Shown: positions 19,626 to 31,622, counted from the first letter of the stretch. The stretch: 64,000 nucleotides of DNA from Dendrolimus kikuchii (GCA_019925095.2 CM034403.1:434001-498000); one strand, 5' to 3'. The notes: generated from the letters alone by a model not told the origin. Made by a program: numbers and translations.

Positions 19626-21060
19626 TCATCTGCTATATTCTCCGTTTATATCTTCTACCAACCAAGACAAAACATATATACATTCGACTATATTAGATTA
19701 CTGAACTATTACACCAAATCTCTTAAATTAAATCTTTGAATTTCATCCTTTGACTATCTACATAGCTAAATAAAGGAAATAAGCGTGAACGTTTTACCCA
19801 TGGCCGTAACATTCATTTGCATTTAAATCTGTGTCCAAACCATCTTTAACGTTGTGGGGTGGCTAAATGCCGACTATTCTCTTAATCTTAAAGGAAGGGG
19901 AGTTGAGATTCCAAGACACGTCTCTCAGAATCGATTTTTTGATATCGACTTTTATATTTTTTTTTATTGTATTCAGTTATTTCATAGCTTTTGCTCTATC
20001 ACCCTGTCTTCAGTATTCGTCTGACTATAGATCCATTGACCAACTTGAAGTTCTACTTTAGAAAATATCGACATGAAGTGATATGAATACACAAGTATTT
20101 TATACAAGCAAAGAGATAAATGACTGGATCTTTTAGCCACTTTTATACAGATTTAATATTAAGATTAGACTCGTCTATAATATGACTACCTAAAACAAAT
20201 TCTATATAATTTAAATTCTTTAACGTTTTCTGGAAAATATCGACTTTGTAATTTATAACGGAACATCTCTAAAAGGCAACGGTCACTAGATCTCAAGGAG
20301 CTTCCGTACCGCGTTAATTGTTATTGCACTGACTAGTTAACCTTAAAGGATTCAGTTAATAGCTTATACATCTTAATGTATGCTCTTCTCGTTTAATTTA
20401 ATTATAACCTTTTCTTAATCCTAACATTCAGTTAGTAACTCGTTTATAAATTTATTTTAAGTTACAATACAGTAAGTTATTCCAATATATGTAAGTGTAT
20501 ACAAATTTGAAACCTAAAACTCGGCTCATTACGCTAAAATTACTCTTTGTAGAGTGATATTGATTTTCAGTACATGTTCAACTCAAAGCAAAATAAATGT
20601 TGGAACAAGATGACAAAAGCAATTTACAAACCAAAGTTCTTCTAATTAAAATTATTCGAAACAATACTGAGTGTTAAACAAAACTAACCTAAAAAATACG
20701 TAACTGTGTTTATTAATATCCACATATATTTTCACCTTCTACATACATTTACGTATACAAATAACATTTCTCTCCCCACAATAATCCGAAACCATAAAAA
20801 TACGAAAAGAATAATAGAAAATACGACAAAGAAACCCACTGGAAATGATTTGAGGAGTCCGCAGCATCTGTAGATGAAATTAACTCTTCATATAATATCA
20901 TTTGCTTTGAACAAATAAAAGAAAGATCTTGTTGCCGGTCGCAGTAGGAGGGTTGTGGTGTGGTCTGAGTGAAGTCATATAGCGGAACTATTATTCAATA
21001 TTTAAACGGAATATTCCTGTATTTTTATTTCCGTGCTTATTTAAAACGACAGTTTCCTCT
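19626..21060. other. Unassigned A+T-rich DNA
   Basis: I see no gene, LINE fragment or tandem repeat. The frame at 19867-20061 is hydrophobic by chance (poly-T). Confidence 0.4.
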
Positions 21061-21072
21061 CAGTTAGTTTCT

Positions 21073-21381
21073 ATCCGTGCAGGAACGGAGAAAGAATACA
21101 TTTCCTGCGGCCGGGCGGCCTGTCGTAAGAGGCGACTTAACAACCCACAGCCAGCCACAGCCACAGGTAGCCACCACCCCTGGTCTAAAGTATGTGGCCA
21201 TAACAGCCTTGAGTTGTGTTCCGGCATTAGTGACCAGGTTCCAGTCTCCCTTAAGAGAGCAGCAGCGCATTTGTAGCACCTTTGGTGTTGCAAATGTCCA
21301 TAGGCGATGGTAACCACTTTCCATAGAGTGGGCCGTCTGCCTGTCTGCTGAACTCCAGCAATAAAAAAAAAATAAAAAAAA
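21073..21381 (+). mobile_element. Family B repeat, near full length
   Basis: The standard 5' end is present. The GGTGGTAGGGCATTTGCCC hairpin arm is replaced by a short CCAGCCACAGCCACAGG repeat. The tail is A-rich. GTTAGTTT before and GTTAAGTTT after may be the TSD. Confidence 0.85.
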
Positions 21382-21830
21382 GTTAAGTTTGTCGTAGTTG
21401 ACCTATTGGATACACTATTGGATTTGGGTTAGAAGTGCAATTAGATTGTCTCGTGTTGGAGTAATTTGCTAACATGGAACGCACTGAGCTAAGACTTGAA
21501 TATACACATCGTTTGTTTAAATAGAACAATAACTAAAAAAAATATGATTTTAACCTAAAAACACAGTCCTACCAAAATACGTAATCTGTAATGAAAATCA
21601 CAGTCAGTCATATAATTTAATGATTTTTTTTCTAAAATATACAAATGAGGTTAATCAAATAATTATAGAAATAAAAGAATATTGCATGAAAGACTTTCGA
21701 TATCCTCCTTTTTGAAATTAAATACCCTATTCATCTTTAACCAATTCAATTTCCTCAGACTTTACTTACGATTGTAGGTATAACATAAATCATATCAATA
21801 AAATTACTAATGTTTCTAAACGATTGATTA
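21382..21830. other. Unassigned A+T-rich DNA
   Basis: Nothing recognised. Confidence 0.4.
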
Positions 21831-21842
21831 TGATTTCATATA

Positions 21843-22012
21843 CATACATAACTTTACGCCAGTTCCCTTGCAAGATAGGCACGAACAACAGAACGCCATT
21901 TAGGCCCATTCTTACACACCTCACTTGCTTATTTGACATTCATAACTCTTTTCATGCACGCTCGTCTGTTCTTAAGGCTCCTGACATCATCCTCCGCTAG
22001 TACACGATCAAT
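21843..22012 (-). mobile_element. RTE-type LINE, short 3' end
   Basis: It holds ATACATAACTTTACGCC, GCTCGTCTGTTCTTAAGGCT and GCTAGTACACGATC in the usual order. ATTTCATATACA on both sides (about 21831 and 22014) is the TSD. Confidence 0.8.
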
Positions 22013-22017
22013 TTCAT

Positions 22018-22620
22018 ATACAATTCTATATATATAAAAAAAATTGTGAAAACAATATTTATGTATAAAACATTGTCTTAATCAGGGGATTATTTTGTGA
22101 ATCGTTCGTAATTTTAATATTAAGATTTATAGACTACAATACATAACTACATTTAGATAGCTCCTAAACAATTTTAGTTTTTAAGTCGCTTTTAACTTGT
22201 ACCAAACAATAAAGTCAAAATAAAAGGCGAGGGGTGGAATAACGAACTTAGATCTAAACAAAGGGTTGTGACAATTTTTTGCGAAATTCTCACCCCCACC
22301 GCTTTGTAAGGGGATCTTATTTGTTTTTGGGATATTGTTATTTTTTCATAACATACAAATGTATGATTTAGATACTCTCACACAATATGAATTTGCTACG
22401 GATTTATAGGGGCTTTTAACCACCATTTTGTACGTACTCTAATATTAATATACTTTTTTAGACCATAGTTACATATAGATATATATTACGGAGGTTGCTC
22501 AATGGCATTTTTGATATTATTCGATAATTTCTCTAATATCAAACTGAACAGAAACGGACTGAAGATAGATCCCTGGTGTACTCCTACGCCAAAACCTCTC
22601 TATACCTAATGTTTCCGCTA
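22018..22620. other. Unassigned DNA
   Basis: Nothing recognised; A+T-rich. Confidence 0.35.
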
Positions 22621-22621
22621 A

Positions 22622-22775
22622 AAAAAGCTCATAAACGTCCGGCGGCTGGGCTCGGGCCTCCCAAATTTTAGGGAACGGAAAATATATCCACTACGCTTGT
22701 CCAAGACAGTTTCACGGGTTTGATACATGGGTTATATCGACGTGTAGATACGCGAGTGCATTACCTATAAAGTTT
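22622..22775 (-). mobile_element. tRNA-derived SINE C, 3' half
   Basis: On the + strand it reads GGCTGGGCTCGGGCCTCCC, then CGCTTGTCCAAGAC, then GGGTTATATCGACGTGTAGA. The tRNA head is missing. Confidence 0.7.
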
Positions 22776-24299
22776 CACGGCTTTATCCTAAAGATATATC
22801 CCCTCGTTTAACAATAAATACATATAAATAAATTATTTCCCAGTACATATATAATCCATACATACACTCCATTACGCGATTAACATCAAGTGCAGAATTC
22901 AAAGTATTTTTCTAATATTAAGATCGTCGTTAAGTTGGCTTCCAGCTGTGATCACGTGATTATTGTTATACACACATCAAACTACACCCCATTGGGCGCA
23001 GCAGGGAGCTTGACGCTATTGTGATCAGCGACCCTCAGAAAGTGGAATCATATAGAATGATCATAAGTTCAAATCATTCCTTACTTATAGATTGTTTAGT
23101 CGTCTGCGGCTAATATAGTAAAATTGGATATAAATAGTTTACATGAAGAACTATTTTTTTTATTTTCATATATTTTTTATCAGATTCACAAGTACGATGA
23201 AAATGATCCAATATTATGTCTTTAATTTAACTTAAAGATATTTCTTACAGCTCCGATATACTACTATAATTTATAACGGCATGTTACTACTCGTATACGC
23301 TATGAATTAGGCGGTTGCATGGAGTGCGGTGCATCTTTCAGCGTTTTATACGCTCGTGAAGTGCGCCGCATACGCTGAGTTAGGGGCCGGTAGACTCGTT
23401 GAGGCGTGATCCACAGCGACTTTCACTGGCAGGCGATTTCTTCTTATCAGTCAATAATGGCATCAAAAAGGAGGTGGCCGCGAGAGAGGGAGAGAGTATT
23501 ACAAGCAGTCTTCGACCGTCGTCGACTTATATGATGGGGGTTCGGAGACATTGTTTACTGGGGTATAAGTGGAATCACCTCTATTGTATACAGTGGTACG
23601 GCTTTGCTTCCCTGGGCTTAGTTCCAAATTCGGCATACTAGAACGTCACAGTAGCCTAACAAAGTCGTCCTTATCCTGTGATATTCTATGTGCAATGTGA
23701 TGCAGGTAAGTTTAGTGATTTGTCGGCCTCTTCCATCAGAGGAGGAGTACCGTTTGGTACAAGAGTCCTACACACACACGAGCAGGCGGCCTCCCTTCGT
23801 ATTCATACTCGCGCGTATGTCGCAAAAAATACATTCCCTGCATTAACCAAAAAAAAGCTATGAATTGTAGTCTCCACTCCTACGAAACGCTATTATAAGC
23901 TATGATGTAGGCGCATCAAAAGTCTGCTTGCTATGCTGTAAGATTCATATGTAAATGTACGGCATAGCAAGCAGACATTGTCTCATTACAGGACTGTAAT
24001 ACTAAGATTTCCGAAGTCAAATCACTACTTCTTGGAGCAACATGTTGAACTAAACTAAAATTTAAAGAAGTATATCGAACCCTCTAGGATTTAATTGAGA
24101 ATGCCAATAATGAGACTGCGTTCCACTAATTGGGGTGTGTGCTTTCACAAAGGGCGTCCAAGCCCCTGAGGCCAACACAATACTGCTTTTATGCTTTATA
24201 GGGTTATAATGGGATATGTGAGTCACTTCCGAAACTATTGTACGTTGCATTAAGACTTTGTAGATACAGAGTCAATTGTTTTAGTTGAGAACTTAGATA
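22776..24299. other. Unassigned DNA, somewhat more G+C-rich
   Basis: No gene or known repeat. The frames at 23399-23641 and 23678-23863 show no domain. A strong hairpin is listed separately. Confidence 0.35.
23922..23976. repeat. Strong 19-bp hairpin
   Basis: GTCTGCTTGCTATGCTGTA and TACGGCATAGCAAGCAGAC pair over 19 positions, with one T/G wobble in RNA, around a 17-nt loop. Confidence 0.85.
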
Positions 24300-24620
24300 C
24301 AAACTAGCCGTGTTAAGTAAACTTCGTTTACATTGCCATGATGTCTGTGTATTTATTAGTGAATTGGAATAGTGGCATCAAAAAATCGCGACCGAAGGAC
24401 CATTTATGTACTATATTCGTCTATCCAAAGGAATCAACGTCATTAATAGTCGAGATAAGTATCTTAAGTGTTGTCCCGGGATATAAGTTAGCATTGTGTC
24501 GAGTGTCAATTAAATCTGTTCCGTAGTTCTTAAGTCATGCTCTAATAGACAGACAGACAAAAAATCTAAAAATTCAACTTTCAGAATGTGTTGGTCCGAT
24601 TTAGCCCATCTGACTTTGTT
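24300..24620 (+). repeat. H-type interspersed repeat
   Basis: It starts AAACTAGCCGTGTTAAGTAA and ends AGACAGACAGACAAAAAATC ... ACTTTCAGAATG. The ends are approximate. The 62-codon frame in it is not a gene. Confidence 0.45.
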
Positions 24621-25359
24621 TTAATTCTGAAGCGTAGGAAGTCTTCAATGAAGCACCTTTTGCTCTATTAATGCGAGTATTTCAATTTTCAACTATTTTA
24701 CAATCAAATTTAATAAGAGGTTGTTGCGCGTACGAAGGTTGGTTTTCGTTCCGGACTGAATTTCGAAAGTTGGCAGCGGTAGACTATGAACGTTCGTCAT
24801 AGTAAATTTTTGATATTGCGTGTACACACCGGCGCGAGCGTACTGATTTCATGCCCGGCTTGACTTGCTTCTTTTGGTAAATCATTGTTCAAACTTGTCA
24901 CCCCCAACAGATTTATCTCCTCCCCCTATTCTATTGTCCTGTCCTAATCGTTATCTATTACATTTTTATTTCTAGATGTGTTGTTATCTATCATAAAAAT
25001 ATTATTTGATACACATTAAAAAAAACAGATGTAACAATTTTTATTAATTAGAATTTTATTGTATTCCTAACGCCATCTGTCGAAAATTACAAAACCAATA
25101 AGAGATATGTATTATCAACTGCACTGTTACTACTAACGCCATCTGTTTGAAAACTAAAGAACTAATATCGATGTAAACATATAAACAGAATGTTTTTTAC
25201 TTAAAAATACGCCGGATTTTTTTGGTTAAGCACAAATAATTAATCAGTAATTAATTAATTATTACTAGGTAGAAAACTTCGCAAGCCATACTAAAGCATC
25301 GCTTTTTGCTAATTTTAATTTATATTATTTTATCCCAATATCCCCTGTCTGACGCCTCT
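24621..25359. other. Unassigned DNA with two AACGCCATCTGT phrases
   Basis: ACGCCATCTGT occurs near 25070 and 25136. Otherwise nothing recognised. Confidence 0.35.
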
Positions 25360-25465
25360 ATCCCATCCTAAAAGTTTGCAACGCGTTGGCTTCGCGCCTG
25401 GCGTTGCGGACCTCAATGGGCGACAGTAACCACTTTTTCTTTTTTTAGCCTCGCAATAAAAATGA
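25360..25465 (+). mobile_element. CR1-like LINE 3' end fragment
   Basis: GCGTTGCGGACCTCAATGGG, CGACAGTAACCACTTTTTC and AGCCTCGCAATAAAAATG follow the plan of lepidopteran CR1-type 3' ends (TGTCCATGGGCGACGGTAA, from memory). It is not family B. Confidence 0.5.
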
Positions 25466-25554
25466 AAAACATTTATTGTTGAAAATAAATGCACACACAT
25501 AAAATGGAAGGAATTTCAGTTAGAATCAGATACAGTTTAAGAAATATAAGAAGA

Positions 25555-26165
25555 TTCAAATTCAAATTCAAAAGTTTTTATTCAAAATAAGTTCCACTGG
25601 AGAACACTTTTGAAGGTCATAAATATAAATTAAAATTTAATTTTACTTCCTAGTCTATGTACACCGCTTCGCAACGTGTTATTGCTGTTAAGGAGAAGAA
25701 GCGGCAAGAAGCTCCCCAGCAACTCGTTTAGATAAATATTGTTTTTCTTTATATTTCTTATTCTATTTATATCTCAAGTTCTTATTTTATAAGTTTTATG
25801 CAGAAGTACGTCACAGAATTACTTTTCGAAGAATTAATGGAGTTGTAGCAAACAGTGCATACTCATTAAGACCAAGACAATAAAAGGAAAGAAAAATATA
25901 ATTTTAGTTAAATAATGACATGATGTGCTATTGTTTTATACTGCAACATTTCTCCATAAATTCCTTACATGCTTGGCAAGCTAAAAACGGTATACAAAAG
26001 ATAGTATACGAGGCTGGAGGGACCTGTTATGTAAATGAAGTTTTATCATTTGAGTATTCTTCAATAGTGTAGTATCCCCTTTTTAATCAAGGTACTTTTT
26101 AATTGGGTTGTTTTGTAAAGTTTGTACTGCAGATGAAAATGAAGAAATATAGTTAGTACATCTAT
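25555..26165 (-). mobile_element. LINE family E, 3' UTR plus last codons
   Basis: The 3' UTR runs from ATTCAAATTCAAATTCAAAA to about 25980. Further right the reverse frame reads KRGYYTIEEYSNDKTSFT-stop, the end of the reverse transcriptase as in the 48.5-kb copy. An in-frame stop just upstream shows decay. Confidence 0.8.
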
Positions 26166-26406
26166 CGTTTTTGAACTTTTTTAAACGGAATTTAACGCCA
26201 TCTACAATTTGAAGACAGAATTCAATAGTGTCTTAGCTTCACTGACTGTTTTGTTGACGTCGTAACTATTCAAACATGGAAATATCAGGATGTGTATGGA
26301 GGTCTTCCCCAGCTTGACTATACATAAAATTCACGGCAATGAGGCTGCAAACACACAGGGCTGATTTGCCATCAGACCAGAATCAGGACAAGGTGAACAG
26401 CCTTCA

Positions 26407-26724
26407 TTTTTTTTTAATTTTATTGCAGGAGTTCAGCAGACAGTCAGACGGCCCACTTGATGGAAAGCGGTTATCATCGCCTATGGACATTTGCAACACC
26501 GAAGGTGCTACAAATGCGCTGCTGCTCTCTCAAAGGAGACTGGAACCTGGTCACTAATGCCGGAACACAACACAAGGTTGTTATGGTGGCATACTCTAGA
26601 CCAGGGGTGGTCGACATCCAGTCGAGCAAATACCCTACCGCCTGGCTGTGGGTTGTTAATTCGCCTCTTACGACAGGCCGCCGGGCCGCAGGAAATTGTA
26701 TTCTTTCTCCATTCCTGCACGGAT
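26407..26724 (-). mobile_element. Family B repeat, full length
   Basis: It goes from the poly(T) end TTTTATTGCAGGAGTTCAGC to ATTCCTGCACGGAT, the shared 5' end in reverse. All three open frames over it are incidental. Confidence 0.85.
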
Positions 26725-27074
26725 ACAAGTAATAACAAAATACAACAGTCAACAGAACTTACGAATAGGTTGCAAATAAAAGAAGAATTCATCAAGAGTC
26801 CGGTAACGAGTAGCGTGGTGAAATTAATCAGAGTTGGATAGATGTCTCTGGGGGGCTGAATAATGATGGCTGCGCGCCTCGGGACGCGCGCAACTCCATT
26901 CTTTTAACGAACTTGCCTCTTTGTTTTGTTGCCTCGTTGTCGATGTTAATTCAATCGCCTCATTGATTGCTTCGGAATTAAATGCTTTTATTGATTATTA
27001 GATATTTTATTGATCATTTTTTTTTCATTTATTTGGACAAAAAAAAACAGTATTGTACAGAATTTAGTATTATG
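26725..27074. other. Unassigned DNA
   Basis: It includes a G+C-rich GCGCGCCTCGGGACGCGCGC patch near 26875 that can fold on itself. No gene. Confidence 0.35.
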
Positions 27075-27090
27075 AATCTTATACATAAGT

Positions 27091-27477
27091 TTTTTTTTGT
27101 TTTGAGGCGAGGGAAAATGCTTAACCGATTTACGCACAAACTGGGTCGTTGCTAGAGGAACGACACGCGTCGGTCGGGGGCGATAACACTGCAGCAATAG
27201 TATGCTCTTGGCAGCGCTCCGTCCGCGAATAGTGTGGAAGACTCCGAGCGTTGCTGCACGGGCGAGCAACCCCAATACCCACTAAAAACCCCCTCCTCCC
27301 TGACGACCCTGCGCTTTGAATGTGTTGGAAAGGCTGAGATTTAGAACATAGTTACGCTTAGCCGATTCAGCGCAATAAAGTGCCTGGAGTGTGCCCTGGG
27401 AGAACACACCCCACTTCGTTGTGTGGGGGTAGAAGGTCCTTTGCTCTTCCTAGCAAGCTAAAGGCCCCCCGCGGTAA
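27091..27477 (-). mobile_element. LINE family S insertion, G+C-rich
   Basis: The reverse strand ends in an A-rich tail (TTTTTTTTTGTTTT on +). A 16-bp perfect TSD, AATCTTATACATAAGT, is at 27075-27090 and 27478-27493. CCACTAAAAACCCCCTCC and TAGAACATAGTTACGCTTAG match the insertion at 43294-43551. Confidence 0.8.
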
Positions 27478-27493
27478 AATCTTATACATAAGT

Positions 27494-27764
27494 AGTTTGA
27501 CTTAATACAACACCAACATCATTGTGTAATTGAAATTATAATAGCTACCGTAAGTAAAAGCAAAAGAGAGGAAAAGAAAACAAGGTTTGGTATAGAATAT
27601 CTAAAAAGAAGAAGAAAGAAAAGAAGAAGAAAGGAAGACCTCACCAGAACGCAGAGCCGGAGACAAGAGCACACCGAATGCCTCCGACCAGCCTCAAGCC
27701 GGACGCTAATTGCCGGAAATACTTGATATAGTGGTTTACTTGTTTTTCAAATCAAAATCATTGA
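27494..27764. other. Unassigned purine-rich DNA
   Basis: An AAGAAGAAGAAAG-type run around 27600-27640 precedes CCTCACCAGAACGCAGAGCC. Not identified. Confidence 0.35.
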
Positions 27765-27832
27765 ACATAATAACAGTCTATAAACGTCCCACTGCTGGGC
27801 CTTTCAATTTTTACGTGGAACGGACAATATAA
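27765..27832 (-). mobile_element. tRNA-derived SINE C, 3' end only
   Basis: TAAACGTCCCACTGCTGGGC and GTGGAACGGACAATATAACC, the terminal ~70 bp of C. Confidence 0.7.
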
Positions 27833-27837
27833 CCAGT

Positions 27838-28165
27838 TCTTGAAATACCGGTAAAAATTTGGTATTGTTATTTAAGCTAATTTTAGATAACGGTAAAAAA
27901 TAAAACTTACCGTCATTTCTAGCCATTGTACCGGTAAAAAATATAAAGTTAATACTTTTTTTATCGGTAATTTTACCGTTATAACTATGTTTTGTCCATC
28001 GTCCCTCTCTTTCACTCGCAAAAATGGACAATCAGCACTATGCTAAGAGCGCGCGTAATATTAAGAATTGTGTTTGTCGATTGTTCCCGTAACATGCGGT
28101 TGTAATAAAGCCAATTCTTAAAAATGGCGTCGTCGCTTGAATTAACGTAAAAATTACCGATACGT
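27838..28165. repeat. Inverted-repeat element rich in ACCGGTAAAAAT
   Basis: ATACCGGTAAAAATTT at the left end faces AAAAATTACCGATACG at the right end. Several TACCGGTAAAA/TTTTACCG copies lie inside. MITE-like and non-coding. Confidence 0.4.
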
Positions 28166-28251
28166 ATATTTTGACATTACAAACAGACACTTCAATTATA
28201 TTTATCTGTATAAATGTGGCTATGAGTTCACCGCGTTATTTTTTAACGTAT

Positions 28252-28743
28252 TGTTACGAGTTGCGAGACTCGAATTAAAATGCCGTTGGAATTATCATAG
28301 AGTTTATTAGGTCTTATATAAAGACGTATAACACGGGTACCAATATAACCGAACACGACAAATCCAAACGTATTGCAGAAGGTCGTAATTCAATAAAACG
28401 CCCACAGTCCGTCACTATTAGATTCCCAAATGTACACACGTCTCGCCATGATCGTGGTTCTCGCTCGACTGTCCCCCTCCCTCAATCAGGCCATCGATTT
28501 ATACTGCATAAGAGCAACGTGGACCGAATTTCCTAGAATCAGCGTGTATTTTAAAATCCGTAACACCTGGCCAATGATTACAATACAACAATAGACTGTC
28601 CTCTAGAAACGTATGCCAACAAATAAGTAAATAAAAGAATTACAATCGTTTCAATGTTATTAGTTCAAATGCCGACCGGTAATAAATGTGCTTCTACAAA
28701 TCTGTACGTGGAATTTGTCTTTGTCGGCGCCTAGATTGTGACA
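28252..28743 (-). mobile_element. Solo LTR of family F
   Basis: On the + strand it starts TGTTACGAGTTGCGAGACTC and ends TAGATTGTGACA, 492 bp. The 4-bp TSD GTAT (28248-28251 and 28744-28747) is perfect. No internal region adjoins. Confidence 0.85.
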
Positions 28744-28747
28744 GTAT

Positions 28748-29100
28748 TATATAAGATGCATTCGGCCACAGCCTAAAGTTAATGCAAATGAAGCTCCAAC
28801 ATAAGAATTACAACTTAATAACAAAACAACAAAAAACTACATGAGTGAAATATTACATAAAGCTACTCACTAGTATTTGCAAGGGAATAAGAAATGAATT
28901 ACTAAGTTATTTCGCGTAATGCCCGAGATCAAACGATTATAAGCACCGAGTGGCTTAATTCAGTTAAGCTACGAGCAATAAATAAAATAGACGACGAATA
29001 TCCTTCTGCTACAGACATTTTTATCTTCTTGGAACTTGTTTGAGGAATTCTAATAGACTTTAGCTGTGTTATGATAAATATTTTCGCGTTCCGCGTTTAC
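28748..29100. other. Unassigned DNA
   Basis: Nothing recognised. Confidence 0.35.
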
Positions 29101-29460
29101 TCTAATTGAATGAGCGAAGATCTCTTTGAATGAATGAAAACTCTTTATTGTTCATCATAAACTTACATACATACATAACTTCACCCCAGTTCCCTTGCGG
29201 GGTAGGCACGAACAACAGAGCGCTGTTTAGGCTTATTCTTACATACCTCACTTGCTTCTTTGACATTCATAGCTCTTGTCATGCACGCTCGTCTGTTCAT
29301 AAGGCTCCTGACATCACCTTCTGCTAGTACACGATCAATTTGATCATGGAAGGTGTGTCGACCATAAACTTAAATCTAGACAATTGATATGGATACATTT
29401 GCATTAGAATGGGCGGCCTTATCGCTTATAGCGATCTCTTCCAGGCAACCCGGTGTCTAA
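29101..29460 (-). mobile_element. LINE family R 3' region, split by an RTE
   Basis: The outer parts read AATGAATGAAAACTCTTTAT on the left and GGCGGCCTTATCGCTTATAG + CGATCTCTTCCAGGCAAC on the right. Both are familiar pieces of lepidopteran LINE 3' regions, in reverse. The RTE copy at 29165-29362 separates them. Confidence 0.6.
29165..29362 (-). mobile_element. RTE-type LINE, short 3' end
   Basis: It runs from ATACATACATAACTTC to ATCATGGAAGGTGTGTCG. The 10-bp TSD CATAAACTTA is at 29155-29164 and 29363-29372. Confidence 0.85.
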
Positions 29461-29612
29461 GGAGATTTTAAACGAAATTTCAATATAAGATTTTTGGTGG
29501 TGTATTACAAAAAAAATATATAAATAAATTACTATATACTTATATATACAGATATACATATATAATTAGATATACGATGATATTATAAATATATATACGA
29601 ACAATAGATACA

Positions 29613-29928
29613 TTTTTTATTTTTTATTGCATGAGATCAGCAGACAGGCAGACGGCCCACTTGATGGAAAGCGGTTACCATCGCCTACGGACATTTGCAA
29701 CACCAAAGGTGTTACAAATGCGCTGCTGATCTCTTAAGGGAGACTGGAACCTCGTCACTAATGCCAGAACACAACTCAAGGTTGTTATGGTGACATACTT
29801 TAGACCAGGGGTGGTAGCCATCTATTCGGGTAAATGCCCTACCACCTGGCTGTGGGTTGTTAAGTCGCCTCTTACGACAGGCCGCCGGGCCGCAGGAAAT
29901 TGTATTCTTTCTCCGTTCCTGCACGGAT
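29613..29928 (-). mobile_element. Family B repeat, full length
   Basis: Poly(T) end TTTTTTATTGCATGAGATCA to TCCGTTCCTGCACGGAT. Clean copy. Confidence 0.85.
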
Positions 29929-29934
29929 AAAAGT

Positions 29935-30245
29935 AACTTAGTACATTTTGAAGGAGATAACTATGATGTCGAAGGGAGTGACCCGTATAGGGTGGAGGAG
30001 CGAGATGGCATGCTCCTCCGTCTCAAAGGAAAATCTTCCAGCGAGGTTAATCTTCTTCCTCGCAGACCTAGGCCCCATCTGTCATCGTTGAAATTTTTGT
30101 ATATATTCTTTGTATGTTTCGGGAAACGTTTCTGACATCAATTATTGCACAGCGCCATCTATTGGCTTGTAAGTGTTCCACTACAATGTAAACAGACAGA
30201 CAGATGAACTGACTAGCATGAAAATCTTATTAAAGTTCTGTTTTT
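29935..30245. other. Unassigned, mildly G+C-rich segment
   Basis: A forward frame continues past the B copy (GDNYDVEGSDPYRVEERDGM) to 30135, but I recognise no domain and no splice context. After 30140, CAGCGCCATCTATTGG and AGACAGACAGATGAAC suggest an H fragment. Confidence 0.35.
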
Positions 30246-30249
30246 TCTA

Positions 30250-30590
30250 ATACATACATAATTATATACATAACTTCGCGTCAGTTCCCTTGCAGGGTAG
30301 GCACGATCAACAGAGCGCCATTCAGGCTTATTCTTACATACCTCACTTGCTTCTTTGACATTCATAGCTCTTGTCATGCACGCTCGTCTGTTCATAAGGC
30401 TCCTGACATCACCTTCTGCTAGTACACGATCAATTTGATCATGGAAGGTGTGTCGTGGCCTTCCACGACTTCTGCATCCATCCACTTTTGCATTGTATAT
30501 CTGTTTAGTCATTCTTTCATCGTGCATTTTTTCCACATGCCCGAACCACCGGAGCATTCCTTTCCTTACCTTCACCCCGACACTCCCCAC
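30250..30590 (-). mobile_element. RTE-type LINE, 5'-truncated
   Basis: The reverse frame reads VKVRKGMLRWFGHVEKM, GRPRHTFHDQIDRVL and ACMTRAMNVKEAS. Tail ATATACATAACTTCGCG. No clear TSD found. Confidence 0.85.
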
Positions 30591-30852
30591 ACACACACAA
30601 AGATCAAAATATCCTCTTCCAGGTGGTATAAGTTAGCTTAAAATAGTTCAAAAGCAGTTACTTATAGAGGTTTGCCTTGATATAATTAGAGCAGTTTCAA
30701 TTCACCTCTCTCACGAAACGCTGTAATATTAACATCGAGTTGCGGACATTCCCCGTCTCACGCTGAAATGTAAGCAAAAATTAAAACGTTTGCTATTTCA
30801 TCGTAATTTTTGCTGAGATAACAACAGTAAGTCAAATTAACAAGAATCCTTA

Positions 30853-31606
30853 TACAGTGTAAACTCCATGTAACGTCACTCGATTTAACGACAAACTCCC
30901 TTAAGCGACAAAACCATTTGGTTTTGATTGGTTTAGCTTTATAGGGGTTCTCACTCACCCGCATATGCCGTCGAGATGAGAACGCGAGTGTTCCGTGCGC
31001 GTTCATCTCTCCTCCCGTGGGGCGCGTTACAGACCGCCCCACGCCAAGGAGAGCATGACGATGCCAGAGGATGAGTCCCCGGCAATGGAAGAGGCCTCGT
31101 GAGAGGGGCCCACGCCTGCCAGGGCTGCGGAGAGGCTAGGTCATATACCCGTAGCCCTGGCATAAGGCGAAGGTTAAAAAAGAGCGATTGGTTTAGCTTG
31201 TCTTCCATACAATGATGCACTCTATATAGCATTACACCCACTCTCAATAACGACAACAATTAAGTAATAAAAAGTAACTTTTAAGTTGTCGAAATTAGTA
31301 AAAACTGCACAGCTGTGTACGTTCTTTCATCGCTTTATTATCCTAACCCGTAATCAACTCGACTGTCGGCATCATGCATACCGAAATTTCTAAGAAATTC
31401 CGAAATACCGAAATTTCTAAATACTTCCTTTATCGCCAAGATGCCTCAGTATCGCAAAATGAATAAGTAAAAAAAACAAAAAACATTACTGGTACAGCAA
31501 AAGACGTCAGACAAAAATCACAGACATAACTCCATTTAACGACAACTCTATATAACACTATAAAATACACCGTGCCTCCAGTGTCCTTTTATAGAGCTTA
31601 GACTAT
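30853..31606. mobile_element. pogo/Tigger-like MITE, copy N2, split by a G+C-rich insertion
   Basis: The left end CAGTGTAAACTCCATGTAAC matches N1. The right end is worn (TAGAGCTTAGACTATATA). The interior (CTGTCGGCATCATGCATACC; ATGCCTCAGTATCGC) matches N1 in reverse. An extra 246-bp block sits at 30940-31185. Confidence 0.7.
30940..31185 (+). mobile_element. G+C-rich retro-insertion inside N2
   Basis: A 14-bp perfect TSD, GATTGGTTTAGCTT (30926-30939 and 31186-31199), flanks it. The insert ends GGTTAAAAAAGAGC, a short A-tail. The content (GGGGCGCGTTACAGACCGCC; GAGAGGGGCCCACGCCTGCC) resembles a LINE 3' region. Family unknown to me. Confidence 0.7.
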
Positions 31607-31622
31607 ATATTGTTGCGGCCAA

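Noticed and set aside
22776..24299. Host gene exons in the relatively G+C-rich block
   Set aside because: No frame shows a domain or paired splice sites that I could defend; transcript data would be needed.
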